Positions 52,926-62,294 are shown, counted from the first letter of the stretch. The stretch is DNA of 64,000 bases from Flavicella sp965243265 (GCA_965243265.1 CBDEUL010000005.1:248001-312000), one strand, 5' to 3'. Notes: a model not told the origin generated them from the letters alone. Numbers and translations: made by a program.

Positions 52926-53717
52926 TTAATGGTTTCTTTTTTTGTGAATCAGTTCTTTTAATTCTTCTTTAGAGTTTATTGTTACAGTTTCTCCTTTTAC
53001 AATAACACTTATAGGGAAAACAAACTCAGGATGTGTACCTTCTTCCAAAGAATCTTTATAAGCCTTAAAAGTATCTATGTCTCCAATTTCTATGTCTCCA
53101 GATTCTGTAGTTACTGTTACAGGGAATACCAATTCAGGACGTTTGTGTTTTCTTTTAGGCATCAATTCCTTTAACTCTTCTTCAGAGTTTATTGTTACAG
53201 TTTCTCCTTTTACAATAACATCTATAGGGAAAACAAACTCAGGGTGTGTACCTTCTTCCAAAGAATCTTTATAAGCCTTAAAAGTATCTATGTCTCCAAT
53301 TTCTATATCTCCAGATTCTGTAGTTACTGTTACAGGAAATACCAATTCAGGGCGTTTGTGTTTTCTTCTAGGCATCAATTCTTTTAACTCTTCTTCAGAG
53401 TTTATTGTAATCGTTTCTCCATCAACGGTAACTTCTATAGGAAATACCAATGTTGGTTTTTCAACTTTATTACAATAACTTTCAAGTTCAGTGTCATCTG
53501 ATATTTCAAGCTCTGTGTTTTCGGCATCAATAACAGTAACAGGATACGAAAAAGAAATGGCATCAAGACCCTCTAATAATTCTTCACTAGATAAATCGAG
53601 GTTGCTTAAACTCTCAGTTGTATTTGTGTCAATACTTTCTGATAAATTTTGTTGACAAGCTGTAAGACTTATTAATGTAATAAGTGCAATTCCAAAAGGT
53701 TTTATAAAATTTTTCAT
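52926..53717 (-). CDS. Secreted lipoprotein with duplicated VFP-rich unit, family unknown
   Basis: The 263-residue protein has a lipoprotein signal (IALITLISLTACQQNLSES). It repeats a module of two VFP strands: RPELVFPVTVTTESGDIEIG, DIDTFKAYKDSLEEGTHPEF and VFPIDVIVKGETVTINSEEE. The unit is 71 residues (213 bp) and occurs twice almost identically; a partial, more divergent copy precedes them (TLVFPIEVTVDGETITINSE). I do not recognise the family. It is divergent from the sigma factor gene 211 bp away and may share its regulation or be a ligand-like partner, but that is inference. Confidence 0.75.
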   Translation of the reverse strand: MKNFIKPFGIALITLISLTACQQNLSESIDTNTTESLSNLDLSSEELLEGLDAISFSYPVTVIDAENTELEISDDTELESYCNKVEKPTLVFPIEVTVDGETITINSEEELKELMPRRKHKRPELVFPVTVTTESGDIEIGDIDTFKAYKDSLEEGTHPEFVFPIDVIVKGETVTINSEEELKELMPKRKHKRPELVFPVTVTTESGDIEIGDIDTFKAYKDSLEEGTHPEFVFPISVIVKGETVTINSKEELKELIHKKRNH

Positions 53718-53896
53718 AATGATGATTTTAGTGTTTCTGTATATAAAACATCTTACTTAAAGATTACCCTACCCTAAAAATTTATTTTTTTTGAAAAAAG
53801 GAATAATACCGTTTTTAAGTAAGCGTATAAACGATGGTTTGTGTTTTAAAAAACAACCTTTTATAAAAGAGCTTAATTAGTTTCAGATATTTCACC

Positions 53897-53904
53897 TACT
53901 TTTG
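53897..53904 (+). promoter_or_regulatory. -7 promoter box (TACTTTTG) for the ECF sigma operon
   Basis: TACTTTTG lies 24 bases before the ATG at 53929, fitting TAnnTTTG. Confidence 0.5.
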
Positions 53905-53928
53905 AGAAGTTAACCCTCTTTTTAAATT

Positions 53929-54438
53929 ATGTCAAAAAGTAAATCGGTTTGTGATTCTATAGTTTTTCAAGAACTTTATGAGAACCATTCTAAAACCCTG
54001 CACAATTTTATTTATTACAAATGTGGCAACCAGGCCCAGGCAGAAGACTTGGTTCAAGAAGCTTTTATTAAAATGTGGAACAATTGTGCCAAGGTTATTT
54101 ATGAAAAAGCAAAGTCGTTTTTATATACGGTTACTAATAATTTGTTTTTAAATGAAGTGGCGCATAAAAAAGTAGTACTAAAATTTAATCAGATACCAGT
54201 AAAAGAACACACCAATGAAAGTCCTGATTTTTTAATGGAAGAAGAAGAGTTTAAAGAAAAATTAGAAAAAGCAATTTCTGATTTAACAGAGGGGCAACGC
54301 GAGGTTTTTCTCTTGAATAGAATAGACAAGAAAACCTATAAAGAAATTGCTGAACTTTTAGAGATTTCTGTAAAAGCAGTTGAAAAACGTATGCATGGGG
54401 CTTTGGTTAATTTAAGAGGTAAAATAGGAAATATATAA
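53929..54438 (+). CDS. ECF RNA polymerase sigma-70 factor
   Basis: The 169-residue protein has sigma region 2 (FQELYENHSKTLHNFIYYKC near residue 13, AEDLVQEAFIKMWNN near 37). Region 4 is ISDLTEGQREVFLLNRIDKK near 115, followed by TYKEIAELLEISVKAVEKRM, a helix-turn-helix. Size and order match ECF sigma factors that work with FecR. The anti-sigma and the TonB transducer follow. It is expected to activate this operon after a cell-surface signal. Confidence 0.93.
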   Translation: MSKSKSVCDSIVFQELYENHSKTLHNFIYYKCGNQAQAEDLVQEAFIKMWNNCAKVIYEKAKSFLYTVTNNLFLNEVAHKKVVLKFNQIPVKEHTNESPDFLMEEEEFKEKLEKAISDLTEGQREVFLLNRIDKKTYKEIAELLEISVKAVEKRMHGALVNLRGKIGNI

Positions 54439-54522
54439 ACATAGGTTTATATGTTGTTTCTTAAGAATGAACAAGGTAGGGTAGCAGACGGTTATCTTGT
54501 TTTATAATAAAGGGATAGAGTT

Positions 54523-55449
54523 ATGGAGCAAAAATATACAGATAAAGATGAAACTTTTTTAGCTCGTTGGTTAAATAAAGAGTTGACAAAAGAAGAATTA
54601 TCTTCTTTTGAAAAAACGGATGAATTCAAAGAGTACCAAAAAATTATAAGTAAGGTAGCGTTATTTGAAGCACCTTCTTTTAATAAGCAAAAGGTATTTA
54701 AAGCTATTCAAGAAAAAACACAAGAACAGCAAAAATCTAAAGTAAGAAAACTAGTACCTAATTGGGTTATGGCAGCAGCAGCTTCTATAGCAATTTTGTT
54801 TGGAGTTTTTTATTTTATGAATACAACAAATACGGTTTATGAAACTTCGTATGGAGAGCAGTTGGCTGTTGTGTTACCAGATGGATCAGAGGTACAGTTG
54901 AACGCAAAATCAGAATTGTCATTAGATAAAGAAGACTGGAAAAAAGGCGTCAGAAAACTATCGTTAAAAGGAGAAGGTTATTTCAAAGTACAAAAAGGAT
55001 CTAAATTTACTGTTGAAACAAAAGGAGGAAGTGTAGCTGTTTTAGGAACACAATTTAATGTTAGAAGTACTAAAGGTTATTTTGAAGTTTTGTGTTACGA
55101 AGGAAAAGTAAGTGTTGATAGCGATAAGGTTTCTGTAATTTTATTACCAGGAAAAGCATTTACCAAATTAGAAGGTAAAAACCCTGTAAACTCAGAATTT
55201 AAAGAAACAGCACCCTCTTGGATTTCAGGAGAAACAACCTTTCAAAAAGTACCTTTAAAATATGTAATAAAAGAATTAGAGAAATTATACCAGATAAATA
55301 TTAATTTAGAAGAAGCTTACAATAACCAATTGTTTACAGGTAGTTTTACAAATACAAATAAAGAAACTGCCCTAAAAACAGTTTGTATTCCAATGGGATT
55401 ACAATATGTTTTTGAAAATGAAACAAAGGTAACTATCGGTAAAAATTAA
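54523..55449 (+). CDS. FecR family anti-sigma factor
   Basis: The 308-residue protein has a short cytoplasmic N-domain (DETFLARWLNKELTKEELSS), one helix (about 85-105, VMAAAASIAILFGVFYFMNT), a FecR domain (about 115-230, YGEQLAVVLPDGSEVQLNAK, YFKVQKGSKFTVETKGGSVA, VAVLGTQFNVR) and a C-terminal DUF4974-like domain (FQKVPLKYVIKELEKLYQIN). It sequesters or activates the neighbouring ECF sigma in response to the TonB receptor's STN domain. Its stop overlaps the receptor start by one base, indicating translational coupling. Confidence 0.93.
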   Translation: MEQKYTDKDETFLARWLNKELTKEELSSFEKTDEFKEYQKIISKVALFEAPSFNKQKVFKAIQEKTQEQQKSKVRKLVPNWVMAAAASIAILFGVFYFMNTTNTVYETSYGEQLAVVLPDGSEVQLNAKSELSLDKEDWKKGVRKLSLKGEGYFKVQKGSKFTVETKGGSVAVLGTQFNVRSTKGYFEVLCYEGKVSVDSDKVSVILLPGKAFTKLEGKNPVNSEFKETAPSWISGETTFQKVPLKYVIKELEKLYQININLEEAYNNQLFTGSFTNTNKETALKTVCIPMGLQYVFENETKVTIGKN

Positions 55450-58058
55450 TGTTAAAAAAATTCGTACTTATATTTTTTATATGCTGTTCCAATATGTTTT
55501 CTCAAGAAGAAAATATATTGGAACTTTTTGATACTATAGCTTTGGAAGAAGCTCTAGAAGAATTAGAAAAAAAATATGAAATTCGCTTTTCATACGATTC
55601 AGGGCTGATAAAAGAATACCAGTATGCACTCGAAAAATCGGAAACCGATTTAGATAAAGAGTTAGAGAATTTAAGAAAACAAACAAGTTTAATTTTTGAA
55701 AAGTTAGACAAGCGTTACATTGTTATTAGACAAAAAAAATTGACTAAAAACAATACTGTTTGCGGAGTTGTTGTTGATAAGCAAACAAAACAACCACTAG
55801 AGTATGTTACTGTACGAATAGAAGAAAAACCTAAAGGAACTTTTACGGATTACAAAGGTTCTTTTGAGTTAGATGGATTGGATTCTAATTGGACAATTTC
55901 TGTAGAATACTTAGGATATAAAAAAGAAAGGTTTAAGGTAGATCAATTGTTAAGTAACTCTTGTGCTTCAATTCAATTATTAGAAAGTCAAGAGGCATTG
56001 AGTGAAGTTTTAATTAGCGATTACCTAACAAAAGGTTTGGTAAAAAAGAAAGATGGTGGTGTAGAAATAAGCCCTAATAAGTTAGGAATTTTACCAGGCT
56101 TAACCGAACCCGATGTTTTACAGAGTTTGCAATTGCTACCAGGGATTCAAAGCCCAGACGAAACAGCCTCTGGAATGTATATAAGAGGAGGAACCCCAGA
56201 TCAAAATTTAGTATTGTTTGATGGAATTAATATGTATCAGACAGGACACTTTTTTGGATTGATATCCTCAATCAATCCTTATGTTATTGAAACGGTAGAT
56301 GTATATAGAGGAGGTTCAAGAGCAAAATATGGAGATAGGATAGGAGGTGTTTTGGATATCAATACAGGAGATCAAATACCTACGTTTAAAGCAGGGTTTG
56401 GAGTTAATTTAACTCATGCTGACCTTTTTATAAAAACACCAATGTTGCACAATAAGGTAGGGCTTGTTTTTTCTGCACGTAGATCTATTACAGACTTAGT
56501 AAATACAATAACATATCGAAAGTTTTCAGAAACGGTATTTCAAAATACAAGAATTTTAGGAGGTGAAGAGGAAATGTCTGCCAACTTAACAGATATAAGT
56601 AATACCTTCTTTTTTCACGATTACAATTTAAAGCTAATTGCAGATGTTACAGAAAATGACAAGCTTGTTTTTAGCAATCTATACAATAAAAACCAGTTAA
56701 ATTATTCTGCATATAATGAACGTTTTGGAGAAAGTATTTCAGATCAAATAGGAGTAAATAATAAGGGGTATAATTTAAAATGGATTAAAAAATTGAGTAC
56801 CAAGTTACATCAAGAATTGGCAGTTCATAGTTCAGAATATAGGTACAATTATGAAGGAAAAAGAGAAGAAGAATACGATGATCCAGACGACAATGTTATA
56901 GAGGACTTTGTAAAATATAACAGTGTTGATGATATAGGGGTTAATTACGGTTTAGAAAGTATTGTTTCAGAGAATGCAGGTTGGAATCACGGTTATCAGT
57001 ATACAAAAAGTACGGTAGATTATATTTATGAAAATGACTTAAGGGAGCGGGGCAACCCAATTTTAGAAGCTTTAGCAGAAGTAAACAACACACATGCTTT
57101 TTTTACAGAATACGAATACGGAAAAATTAAAAAAGTAACTATAAACGCAGGACTTCGTTTGAATTATTTTTCAGCAGTAAATGCATTTTATTTAGAACCG
57201 AGACTCTTTATAGCAAATCAAATATCAAATTCATTTCGAATTAATTTTTCAGGAGAAATAAAAAATCAGGCAGTAAGTCAGTTGGTAGAATTTCGTAACA
57301 ATGGTTTGGGGTTAGAAAATAACATTTGGGCTATAGCAGATGGTATGGGTATCCCTGTTTTAGAAAGTTATCAGGTATCTTCAGGGTTTTTATACCAAAA
57401 AGAAGGATGGAATTTAGATGTAGATTTTTATTATAAAAATACAGACGGTCTTGTGTTGTTAACACGCGATATAACTACAGGAGGGCTCCCTTATATAAGT
57501 GGTGTTAGTAAGACTTTAGGAATGGACTTTTTATTAAAAAAACGGATAGGTAATTACAGGTCTTGGATCAGTTATACACTTTCAAAAACAAAGTATCTTT
57601 ACGAACAGTTAAATTCAGGAGATCCATTTAATGGAAGTTATGACATTCCTCACTCTTTACTTTGGTCGCACACTTATTTTTTAAATAAATTTGAATTTTC
57701 ATTAGGATGGAGATGGAGGTCTGGAACACCTTATACTGAAGCTACAGGTATAGCAATAGGAAATAGAGGTAAAGAAAAGATAGAGTACGATTCAAACACA
57801 AACGCCCAACGTTTGCCATCATATCATAAATTAGACTTTTCATCAACATATAAGTTTAGCATGTCTAAAAATAAAAAAGTACAGGGAAAAGTGGGAATCT
57901 CTTTATTGAATGTATTTAATCAGCAAAATATTTTGAGCAGGAGTTATGAGTTAAGAATCATTAGAGAACCTCGTCAAGTAGAACGTAAAATATTGGTAGA
58001 GGTAGACCGTTTGTCTTTAGGGGTTACGCCCAATGCTGTTTTTAGGGTTTCGTTTTAA
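55449..58058 (+). CDS. TonB-dependent transducer with STN domain
   Basis: The 869-residue protein has a signal peptide (MLKKFVLIFFICCSNMFSQ). An STN/secretin-like signalling domain (about 25-95, LEEALEELEKKYEIRFSYDS) is followed by a CarboxypepD regulatory-like domain (about 103-180, GVVVDKQTKQPLEYVTVRIE). A plug follows (LLPGIQSPDETASGMYIRGG, about 228-247), then a 22-strand barrel to the terminal Phe of VSF. The STN domain contacts the FecR protein across the periplasm. There is no SusD-like partner gene, so it is more FecA-like than a glycan-uptake SusC. The ligand is unknown. Confidence 0.93.
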   Translation: MLKKFVLIFFICCSNMFSQEENILELFDTIALEEALEELEKKYEIRFSYDSGLIKEYQYALEKSETDLDKELENLRKQTSLIFEKLDKRYIVIRQKKLTKNNTVCGVVVDKQTKQPLEYVTVRIEEKPKGTFTDYKGSFELDGLDSNWTISVEYLGYKKERFKVDQLLSNSCASIQLLESQEALSEVLISDYLTKGLVKKKDGGVEISPNKLGILPGLTEPDVLQSLQLLPGIQSPDETASGMYIRGGTPDQNLVLFDGINMYQTGHFFGLISSINPYVIETVDVYRGGSRAKYGDRIGGVLDINTGDQIPTFKAGFGVNLTHADLFIKTPMLHNKVGLVFSARRSITDLVNTITYRKFSETVFQNTRILGGEEEMSANLTDISNTFFFHDYNLKLIADVTENDKLVFSNLYNKNQLNYSAYNERFGESISDQIGVNNKGYNLKWIKKLSTKLHQELAVHSSEYRYNYEGKREEEYDDPDDNVIEDFVKYNSVDDIGVNYGLESIVSENAGWNHGYQYTKSTVDYIYENDLRERGNPILEALAEVNNTHAFFTEYEYGKIKKVTINAGLRLNYFSAVNAFYLEPRLFIANQISNSFRINFSGEIKNQAVSQLVEFRNNGLGLENNIWAIADGMGIPVLESYQVSSGFLYQKEGWNLDVDFYYKNTDGLVLLTRDITTGGLPYISGVSKTLGMDFLLKKRIGNYRSWISYTLSKTKYLYEQLNSGDPFNGSYDIPHSLLWSHTYFLNKFEFSLGWRWRSGTPYTEATGIAIGNRGKEKIEYDSNTNAQRLPSYHKLDFSSTYKFSMSKNKKVQGKVGISLLNVFNQQNILSRSYELRIIREPRQVERKILVEVDRLSLGVTPNAVFRVSF

Positions 58059-58076
58059 GAGAAGCAATTAAAAACA

Positions 58077-58106
58077 AAAAAAGCCTTGAATTTTCAAGGC
58101 TTTTTT
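58077..58106. terminator. Hairpin terminator after the TonB transducer gene
   Basis: Arms AAAAAAGCCTTGAA (58077-58090) and TTCAAGGCTTTTTT (58093-58106) lie between convergent genes and can serve both. Confidence 0.85.
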
Positions 58107-58115
58107 GTTTTTATA

Positions 58116-59159
58116 TTATCGTCTTCTACTCATATTGCGCTGTGGCATTTTAGGAGAAGAAGGTCTTGTGCTAGTACTAGGCATTTTAGGAGCTGTAGCT
58201 TTGTAAGACGAAGGTTTTCTTTTAGGTACTGATGAAGGTGACTTTTTAGGTGTCTGTATTTTATTTGCGTTTTGTATTCCTTTAGGAACTTTTCCTCCAG
58301 TATTAGGAACCGATACTTTGTTTCCTGTACTTCCTGATTTAGGTTTCCAGTTATTGTCTACTTTTCTACTAGGAGTTGCTTCTTTAGAAGGAGTTGTTTT
58401 TGGTGTGCTTGTTTTTGGAGAAATATCTTTTCTTTTTGATGTTAACTCCTGTTTGTTAGAAACCCCTTGATTTCTTTTTTCGAAAGATTTGTCAGGGTTT
58501 TTAGAACCAAAATCATTTCTTCGAGTGTCTTTTTGAATATTGACAGCAGTAGAACTTTTTCTAATAGTGGTTTTATGGTATGAATTATTGATGTTCACAT
58601 TAACACGTACATTTGTTCTATATCTGTGTGGAGGGTAAGGATGCCAAGGGCGGTAGTAAGGAGGGTAATATCCCCAGTAAAAAGGAGAACGCCATGGGTT
58701 GTAATAAGGTCCCCAAAAGAATACAAAGAAAACAGGGGGGTGTACATATACAGGAGTTATTACATAATCAGGACCATACATATAAACATCACCAACTACT
58801 TGTACTGTGGTTTCATCACCATCTTTTTCTACGTCAATAGTGGCAACATCTTGAAATTTGTCTTTTCCTAAAACAGCCTGGATAGTTATTAAATGAGTTT
58901 CGTCTTTTGACGATTCTACAACCCTTAAATAATCAACCTCGCCATCCTCATTTAAATCTAGATTGGTTAATTTTTTATCAGGGTCGTTTAGTGTTTTTTC
59001 AAAATCTTCTAAATCTTTTGCCTCACCAAAAACAGAAGCAACAGCCTCAAGATCTAAATTGTCGCTAATATCACTATCAGTAGCCTCTACAGTAGTTACA
59101 TCCTGTGCATATACAAAGGCTGTAAATAAAGAAAGCAATAATAAGAGTTTCGTATTCAT
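58116..59159 (-). CDS. Secreted protein with acidic N-domain and long basic Ser/Pro/Lys tail, unknown
   Basis: The 347-residue protein has a signal peptide (MNTKLLLLLSLFTAFVYAQ). An acidic N-domain carries an EF-hand-like loop (NLDLNEDGEVDYLRVVESS near residue 66). An aromatic/proline segment follows (VFFVFFWGPYYNPWRSPFYW, PPYYRPWHPYPPHRYR, about 146-185). The remainder (about 200-347) is Lys/Ser/Pro/Thr-rich and ends RNMSRRR, so it is strongly basic. I do not recognise a named family, though the layout is familiar from hypothetical Bacteroidota proteins. The charge split suggests binding to an acidic polymer or to itself. Confidence 0.75.
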   Translation of the reverse strand: MNTKLLLLLSLFTAFVYAQDVTTVEATDSDISDNLDLEAVASVFGEAKDLEDFEKTLNDPDKKLTNLDLNEDGEVDYLRVVESSKDETHLITIQAVLGKDKFQDVATIDVEKDGDETTVQVVGDVYMYGPDYVITPVYVHPPVFFVFFWGPYYNPWRSPFYWGYYPPYYRPWHPYPPHRYRTNVRVNVNINNSYHKTTIRKSSTAVNIQKDTRRNDFGSKNPDKSFEKRNQGVSNKQELTSKRKDISPKTSTPKTTPSKEATPSRKVDNNWKPKSGSTGNKVSVPNTGGKVPKGIQNANKIQTPKKSPSSVPKRKPSSYKATAPKMPSTSTRPSSPKMPQRNMSRRR

Positions 59160-59216
59160 AATATATTGTGGTTTTGTTGTTATATAAAGTTTTCGCTCAA
59201 GTATTGTGCCATAAAA

Positions 59217-60356
59217 TTAAGACTCCTTACTATGTAGCAGCCTTGTAAGTTTTATAGAAAGGTCTAATAAAATAACTTTTGCATTTCCGTTTCTTTCAAT
59301 ATGATAAAGAGCATCGTTGAGTTCTTTTTCTATTTCAATAATATTTGCACTATGTATAAAGGGAGCAAATTTATCTAAAGTAAAACCTTCTGTTTCGGGT
59401 TCTAAAAATACAAGTTCATTAGCCTTGTAGTTTGCCAAAAGAGCTTGTCTAAAAAATTGCAAACAGTAGTGTAAAAATTTCTTTTGAGTTTCTCTACCAG
59501 ATTTGGCAATAGTATCGCTCCATTCAATTAAGTTTTGAATTACGCTTGCATTTCCTTTGGCTTTAAAAGCTGTACGAACCCATAAGATAAACCAGCCTTC
59601 AAATACAGTATCGCTAGAATCGTGTTTTAGTAAATGTAAAGCCTTGTTGTAGTTTCCTTCAGATTGGTGTGCTATTTTAGAAGCTTCTGCCTGAAAAGAG
59701 TTTTCATTCTCGATAAGTGCATTGCAAATATCACTTTCGCTTAAAACAGGAAAATGCAAAACCTGACAACGGGATAAAATCGTATTGATAATTTGTTCCT
59801 CTTCTTCAGCAACTAAAATAAAAATTGTTTTTTCAGGAGGTTCCTCAATAAGCTTTAATAGTTTATTGGCAGCAGAAATATTCATTTTTTCAGCCATCCA
59901 AATGATCATCACTTTATAACCACCCTCATAAGCTTTTAGTTGCAATGACTTTACAATTTGTTCGGCCTCATCTACACCTATTTGCCCTTGTTTGTTTTCA
60001 ATACCAATATGTTGAAACCAATTGAAAAGGCTTCCGTAGGGTTGTTCTTTTATAAAAGAACGCCAATCGTCCAAAAACAGGTTGCTAATAGGGTGTTTTT
60101 TAACCTTATCGTTTGTAGCAACAGGAAAAGCAAAATGTAAATCGGGGTGTGCAAGTTTGCTGCACTTTAAATTACAAGAATCACTATCATTGCTGTTATT
60201 GCAAAGTAAATATTGAGCATAAGCTATTGCCGTAGCAAGTGTACCAGACCCTTCTTTACCTATAAACAGTTGCGCATGTGGAATGCGCCCGTTATCAGCA
60301 GAGGTTGTAAGGTGGTTTTTTATATGGGTTTGACCAATAATATCTTTAAAAAGCAT
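59217..60356 (-). CDS. DNA polymerase III delta' subunit (HolB-like)
   Basis: The 379-residue protein resembles the clamp-loader AAA+ fold: MLFKDIIGQTHIKNHLTTSA at the start, RIPHAQLFIGKEGSGTLATA near residue 26, QIGVDEAEQIVKSLQLKAYE near 128, VMIIWMAEKMNISAANKLLK near 150 and LIEEPPEKTIFILVAEEEEQ near 170. The P-loop-like GKEGSGTLA is degenerate, as in delta' which does not hydrolyse ATP. Cys residues between about 53 and 67 (CNNSNDSDSCNLKCSKL) may bind zinc. I start at the ATG at 60356; 60389 is in frame and longer. It belongs to the replicative clamp loader. Confidence 0.9.
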   Translation of the reverse strand: MLFKDIIGQTHIKNHLTTSADNGRIPHAQLFIGKEGSGTLATAIAYAQYLLCNNSNDSDSCNLKCSKLAHPDLHFAFPVATNDKVKKHPISNLFLDDWRSFIKEQPYGSLFNWFQHIGIENKQGQIGVDEAEQIVKSLQLKAYEGGYKVMIIWMAEKMNISAANKLLKLIEEPPEKTIFILVAEEEEQIINTILSRCQVLHFPVLSESDICNALIENENSFQAEASKIAHQSEGNYNKALHLLKHDSSDTVFEGWFILWVRTAFKAKGNASVIQNLIEWSDTIAKSGRETQKKFLHYCLQFFRQALLANYKANELVFLEPETEGFTLDKFAPFIHSANIIEIEKELNDALYHIERNGNAKVILLDLSIKLTRLLHSKES

Positions 60357-60436
60357 GAGCAAATATACTTTAAAGACATCATTGGTCAAAGAAGGAACTT
60401 AATTAAACATATCGCTTTCTTAAGATACAGTTATAA

Positions 60437-61123
60437 AACGTTGTAGTAGAATTTATATTAAGTTTAACAGTAAAAGCTCAGATTGCTTTCCAAGGTTTTG
60501 GAGGTACGGTAGCTGATGATTGGGGGTATACAGCGACTTCTGGTTTTTATGATTTAGGTGCCGATTATTGGCATATAACTACTGCAACAGATAACATAAC
60601 TGAAGATGGAGCAAATGGGAATTTTGTAGGAGGTGAAGATTTAAAGAATGTAGTTAACACTACAGGTTCTACTCAGTTAACTTTTGATCCTATTGCTGTT
60701 TCTGAAGAAGTTGAAATCTCATTTAGAATTAATATTAGAGGATATGATACGGCTGATTACATTCACTTTGAGGTAGCTTCTGATAATGGTACAAGCTTCT
60801 GGAGTATCTACTCCTACTTCAAATGGTTGGATTGACGTATCGCACATAGTTGCTGCAGGACCTACACATGTTCGTGCTCGTATTGATATTTTACAAAACG
60901 GATCTGATGAAATAGGTTTGGATAGTTTCAAAGTAGTAGCAACAAACCCTTTGTCTGTTCGTGAAAATAAAATTATAGAAGGGTTTTCTTATGGACCTAA
61001 TTCTGTTACAGAAAACTTAAAAATTATTGCCAGTACAATTATAGAAAAAGTAGTGGTTTATAACTTGGTAGGACAACAAGTATTGAGTAGAGCAGGAGAA
61101 GCAAATATTCAAACAATCAAATA
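60437..61123 (+). pseudogene. Decayed T9SS cargo gene, paralogue of the next gene
   Basis: The frame that matches the next gene has no start codon: it reads FILSLTVKAQIAFQGFGGTV from a stop just upstream and loses the first signal-peptide residues. It stops at 60833-60835. A second frame, shifted by one base near 60790-60800, continues GVSTPTSNGWIDVSHIVAAG and then GFSYGPNSVTENLKI. The sorting-domain end is shortened: SRAGEANIQTIK compared with a longer GQQV...RVVKK tail in the intact paralogue. Missing start, frameshift and a C-terminal deletion all indicate a pseudogene. Confidence 0.85.
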
Positions 61124-61234
61124 GGTAAAGAAGTAAGTCTTTATAAAAACCAAGGAGAGGTATAGGTTTCACGAAAAATAAGGTGTTTAAAAAAATACCT
61201 TATTTTAGGTATTTCATACGTTTTTTGGGAAGGT

Positions 61235-61242
61235 TAGTTTTG
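61235..61242 (+). promoter_or_regulatory. -7 promoter box (TAGTTTTG) for the T9SS cargo gene
   Basis: TAGTTTTG ends 23 bases before the ATG at 61266. Confidence 0.45.
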
Positions 61243-61265
61243 TTTTTTAACCTAAAAAGAAAGCT

Positions 61266-62117
61266 ATGAAGAAAATTACATTTTTATTATTTATTTTAAG
61301 TTTAACTCTTAAGGCTCAAATGGCTTTTCAAGGGTTTGAAGGTACTGCAGCAGATGACTGGAATTACTCGTTAAATGTACCAGCATATAATAACAATTCT
61401 GATACCGATTTATGGACAACTTATACGTCTTCTATAGGAACTTTGGGAGGACCTTATGCAGGAAGTACTTATTGGGTTGGTAGAGACTTGGACAATCCTT
61501 ATTCAGAAGGAGTAACAGGAGACACAACACCAGACCATTATATGGATTTTGATGCAGTAAATATTGGAGGAGTTGCTGCCGATTTGAGTATCTTTTTTGA
61601 ATTTGAAGGATACGACTCTAGTGATTTTATTTTTTATGAACTAGCTTATGATAATGGAACGGACTGGTCATCTCCAGATGTACATGTAGATGTGAATCCG
61701 AAACCTAGTCCCTCAAACTCAACATCTGTAGGTAATACATGGCAAGAATTTACAACTGCTATTCCTCCAGGGAATACTTATGTAAGGTTGCGAATAGGGG
61801 CACACCAAAATGGAACATCAGATTATTTGGCTATTGACAATGTAAAATTAACATCGTCAGGAATTTTAGGAGTTTCGAATACTACTATAGCAGGGTTTTC
61901 TTACGGACCTAATCCAGTTACAGAGAATTTACATGTTTCAGCTAGTACAGTTATAGAAGAAGTAATTATTTATAATTTAGTAGGGCAACAAGTATTGAGT
62001 AGAACAGGAGATTCTAACCAAATGACTTTAGGTTTAGGATCTTTAGAACAAGGAGTTTATAGTGTAAAGGTTGTTTCAGAAGGAAATATTCAAACAATTA
62101 GAGTTGTAAAAAAATAA
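61266..62117 (+). CDS. T9SS type A sorting-domain protein, unknown
   Basis: The 283-residue protein has a signal peptide (MKKITFLLFILSLTLKAQ). A beta-sandwich-like domain follows, with MAFQGFEGTAADDWNYSLNV near 19 and a pattern like choice-of-anchor or carbohydrate-binding domains (TYVRLRIGAHQNGTSDYLAI near 180). A T9SS C-terminal domain lies at about 212-283 (FSYGPNPVTENLHVSASTVI, ending QTIRVVKK). It is the intact form of the adjacent pseudogene. It is predicted to be secreted by the type IX system, and its ligand is unknown. Confidence 0.88.
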   Translation: MKKITFLLFILSLTLKAQMAFQGFEGTAADDWNYSLNVPAYNNNSDTDLWTTYTSSIGTLGGPYAGSTYWVGRDLDNPYSEGVTGDTTPDHYMDFDAVNIGGVAADLSIFFEFEGYDSSDFIFYELAYDNGTDWSSPDVHVDVNPKPSPSNSTSVGNTWQEFTTAIPPGNTYVRLRIGAHQNGTSDYLAIDNVKLTSSGILGVSNTTIAGFSYGPNPVTENLHVSASTVIEEVIIYNLVGQQVLSRTGDSNQMTLGLGSLEQGVYSVKVVSEGNIQTIRVVKK

Positions 62118-62126
62118 GACAGTTAT

Positions 62127-62181
62127 ACTTCCATAAAAAAATCCCCTTTGTGTTTTGCAAAGGGGATTTTTTTATGGAAGT
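62127..62181. terminator. Strong hairpin terminator after the T9SS cargo gene
   Basis: Twenty-four-base arms (62127-62150 and 62158-62181) around a 7-base loop contain AAATCCCCTTTG and its complement, with A and T runs. Confidence 0.9.
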
Positions 62182-62261
62182 ATTTTTGGTAGGCGAGGGG
62201 CTTTACAAAAACGTTGTAGTAGCTTTTACTTTTTATTAATAAATGTCTAAGCTATTTCATT

Positions 62262-62269
62262 TATATTTG
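62262..62269 (+). promoter_or_regulatory. -7 promoter box (TATATTTG) for pgk
   Basis: TATATTTG ends 25 bases before the ATG at 62295, downstream of a strong terminator. Confidence 0.5.
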
Positions 62270-62294
62270 TGAGTAAATATTTAAAACAGACAAG

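Noticed and set aside
60360..60367. CAAATATA upstream of the delta' gene as a minus-strand -7 box
   Set aside because: It would end only 4 bases before the ATG, making a leaderless transcript; not supported enough to list.
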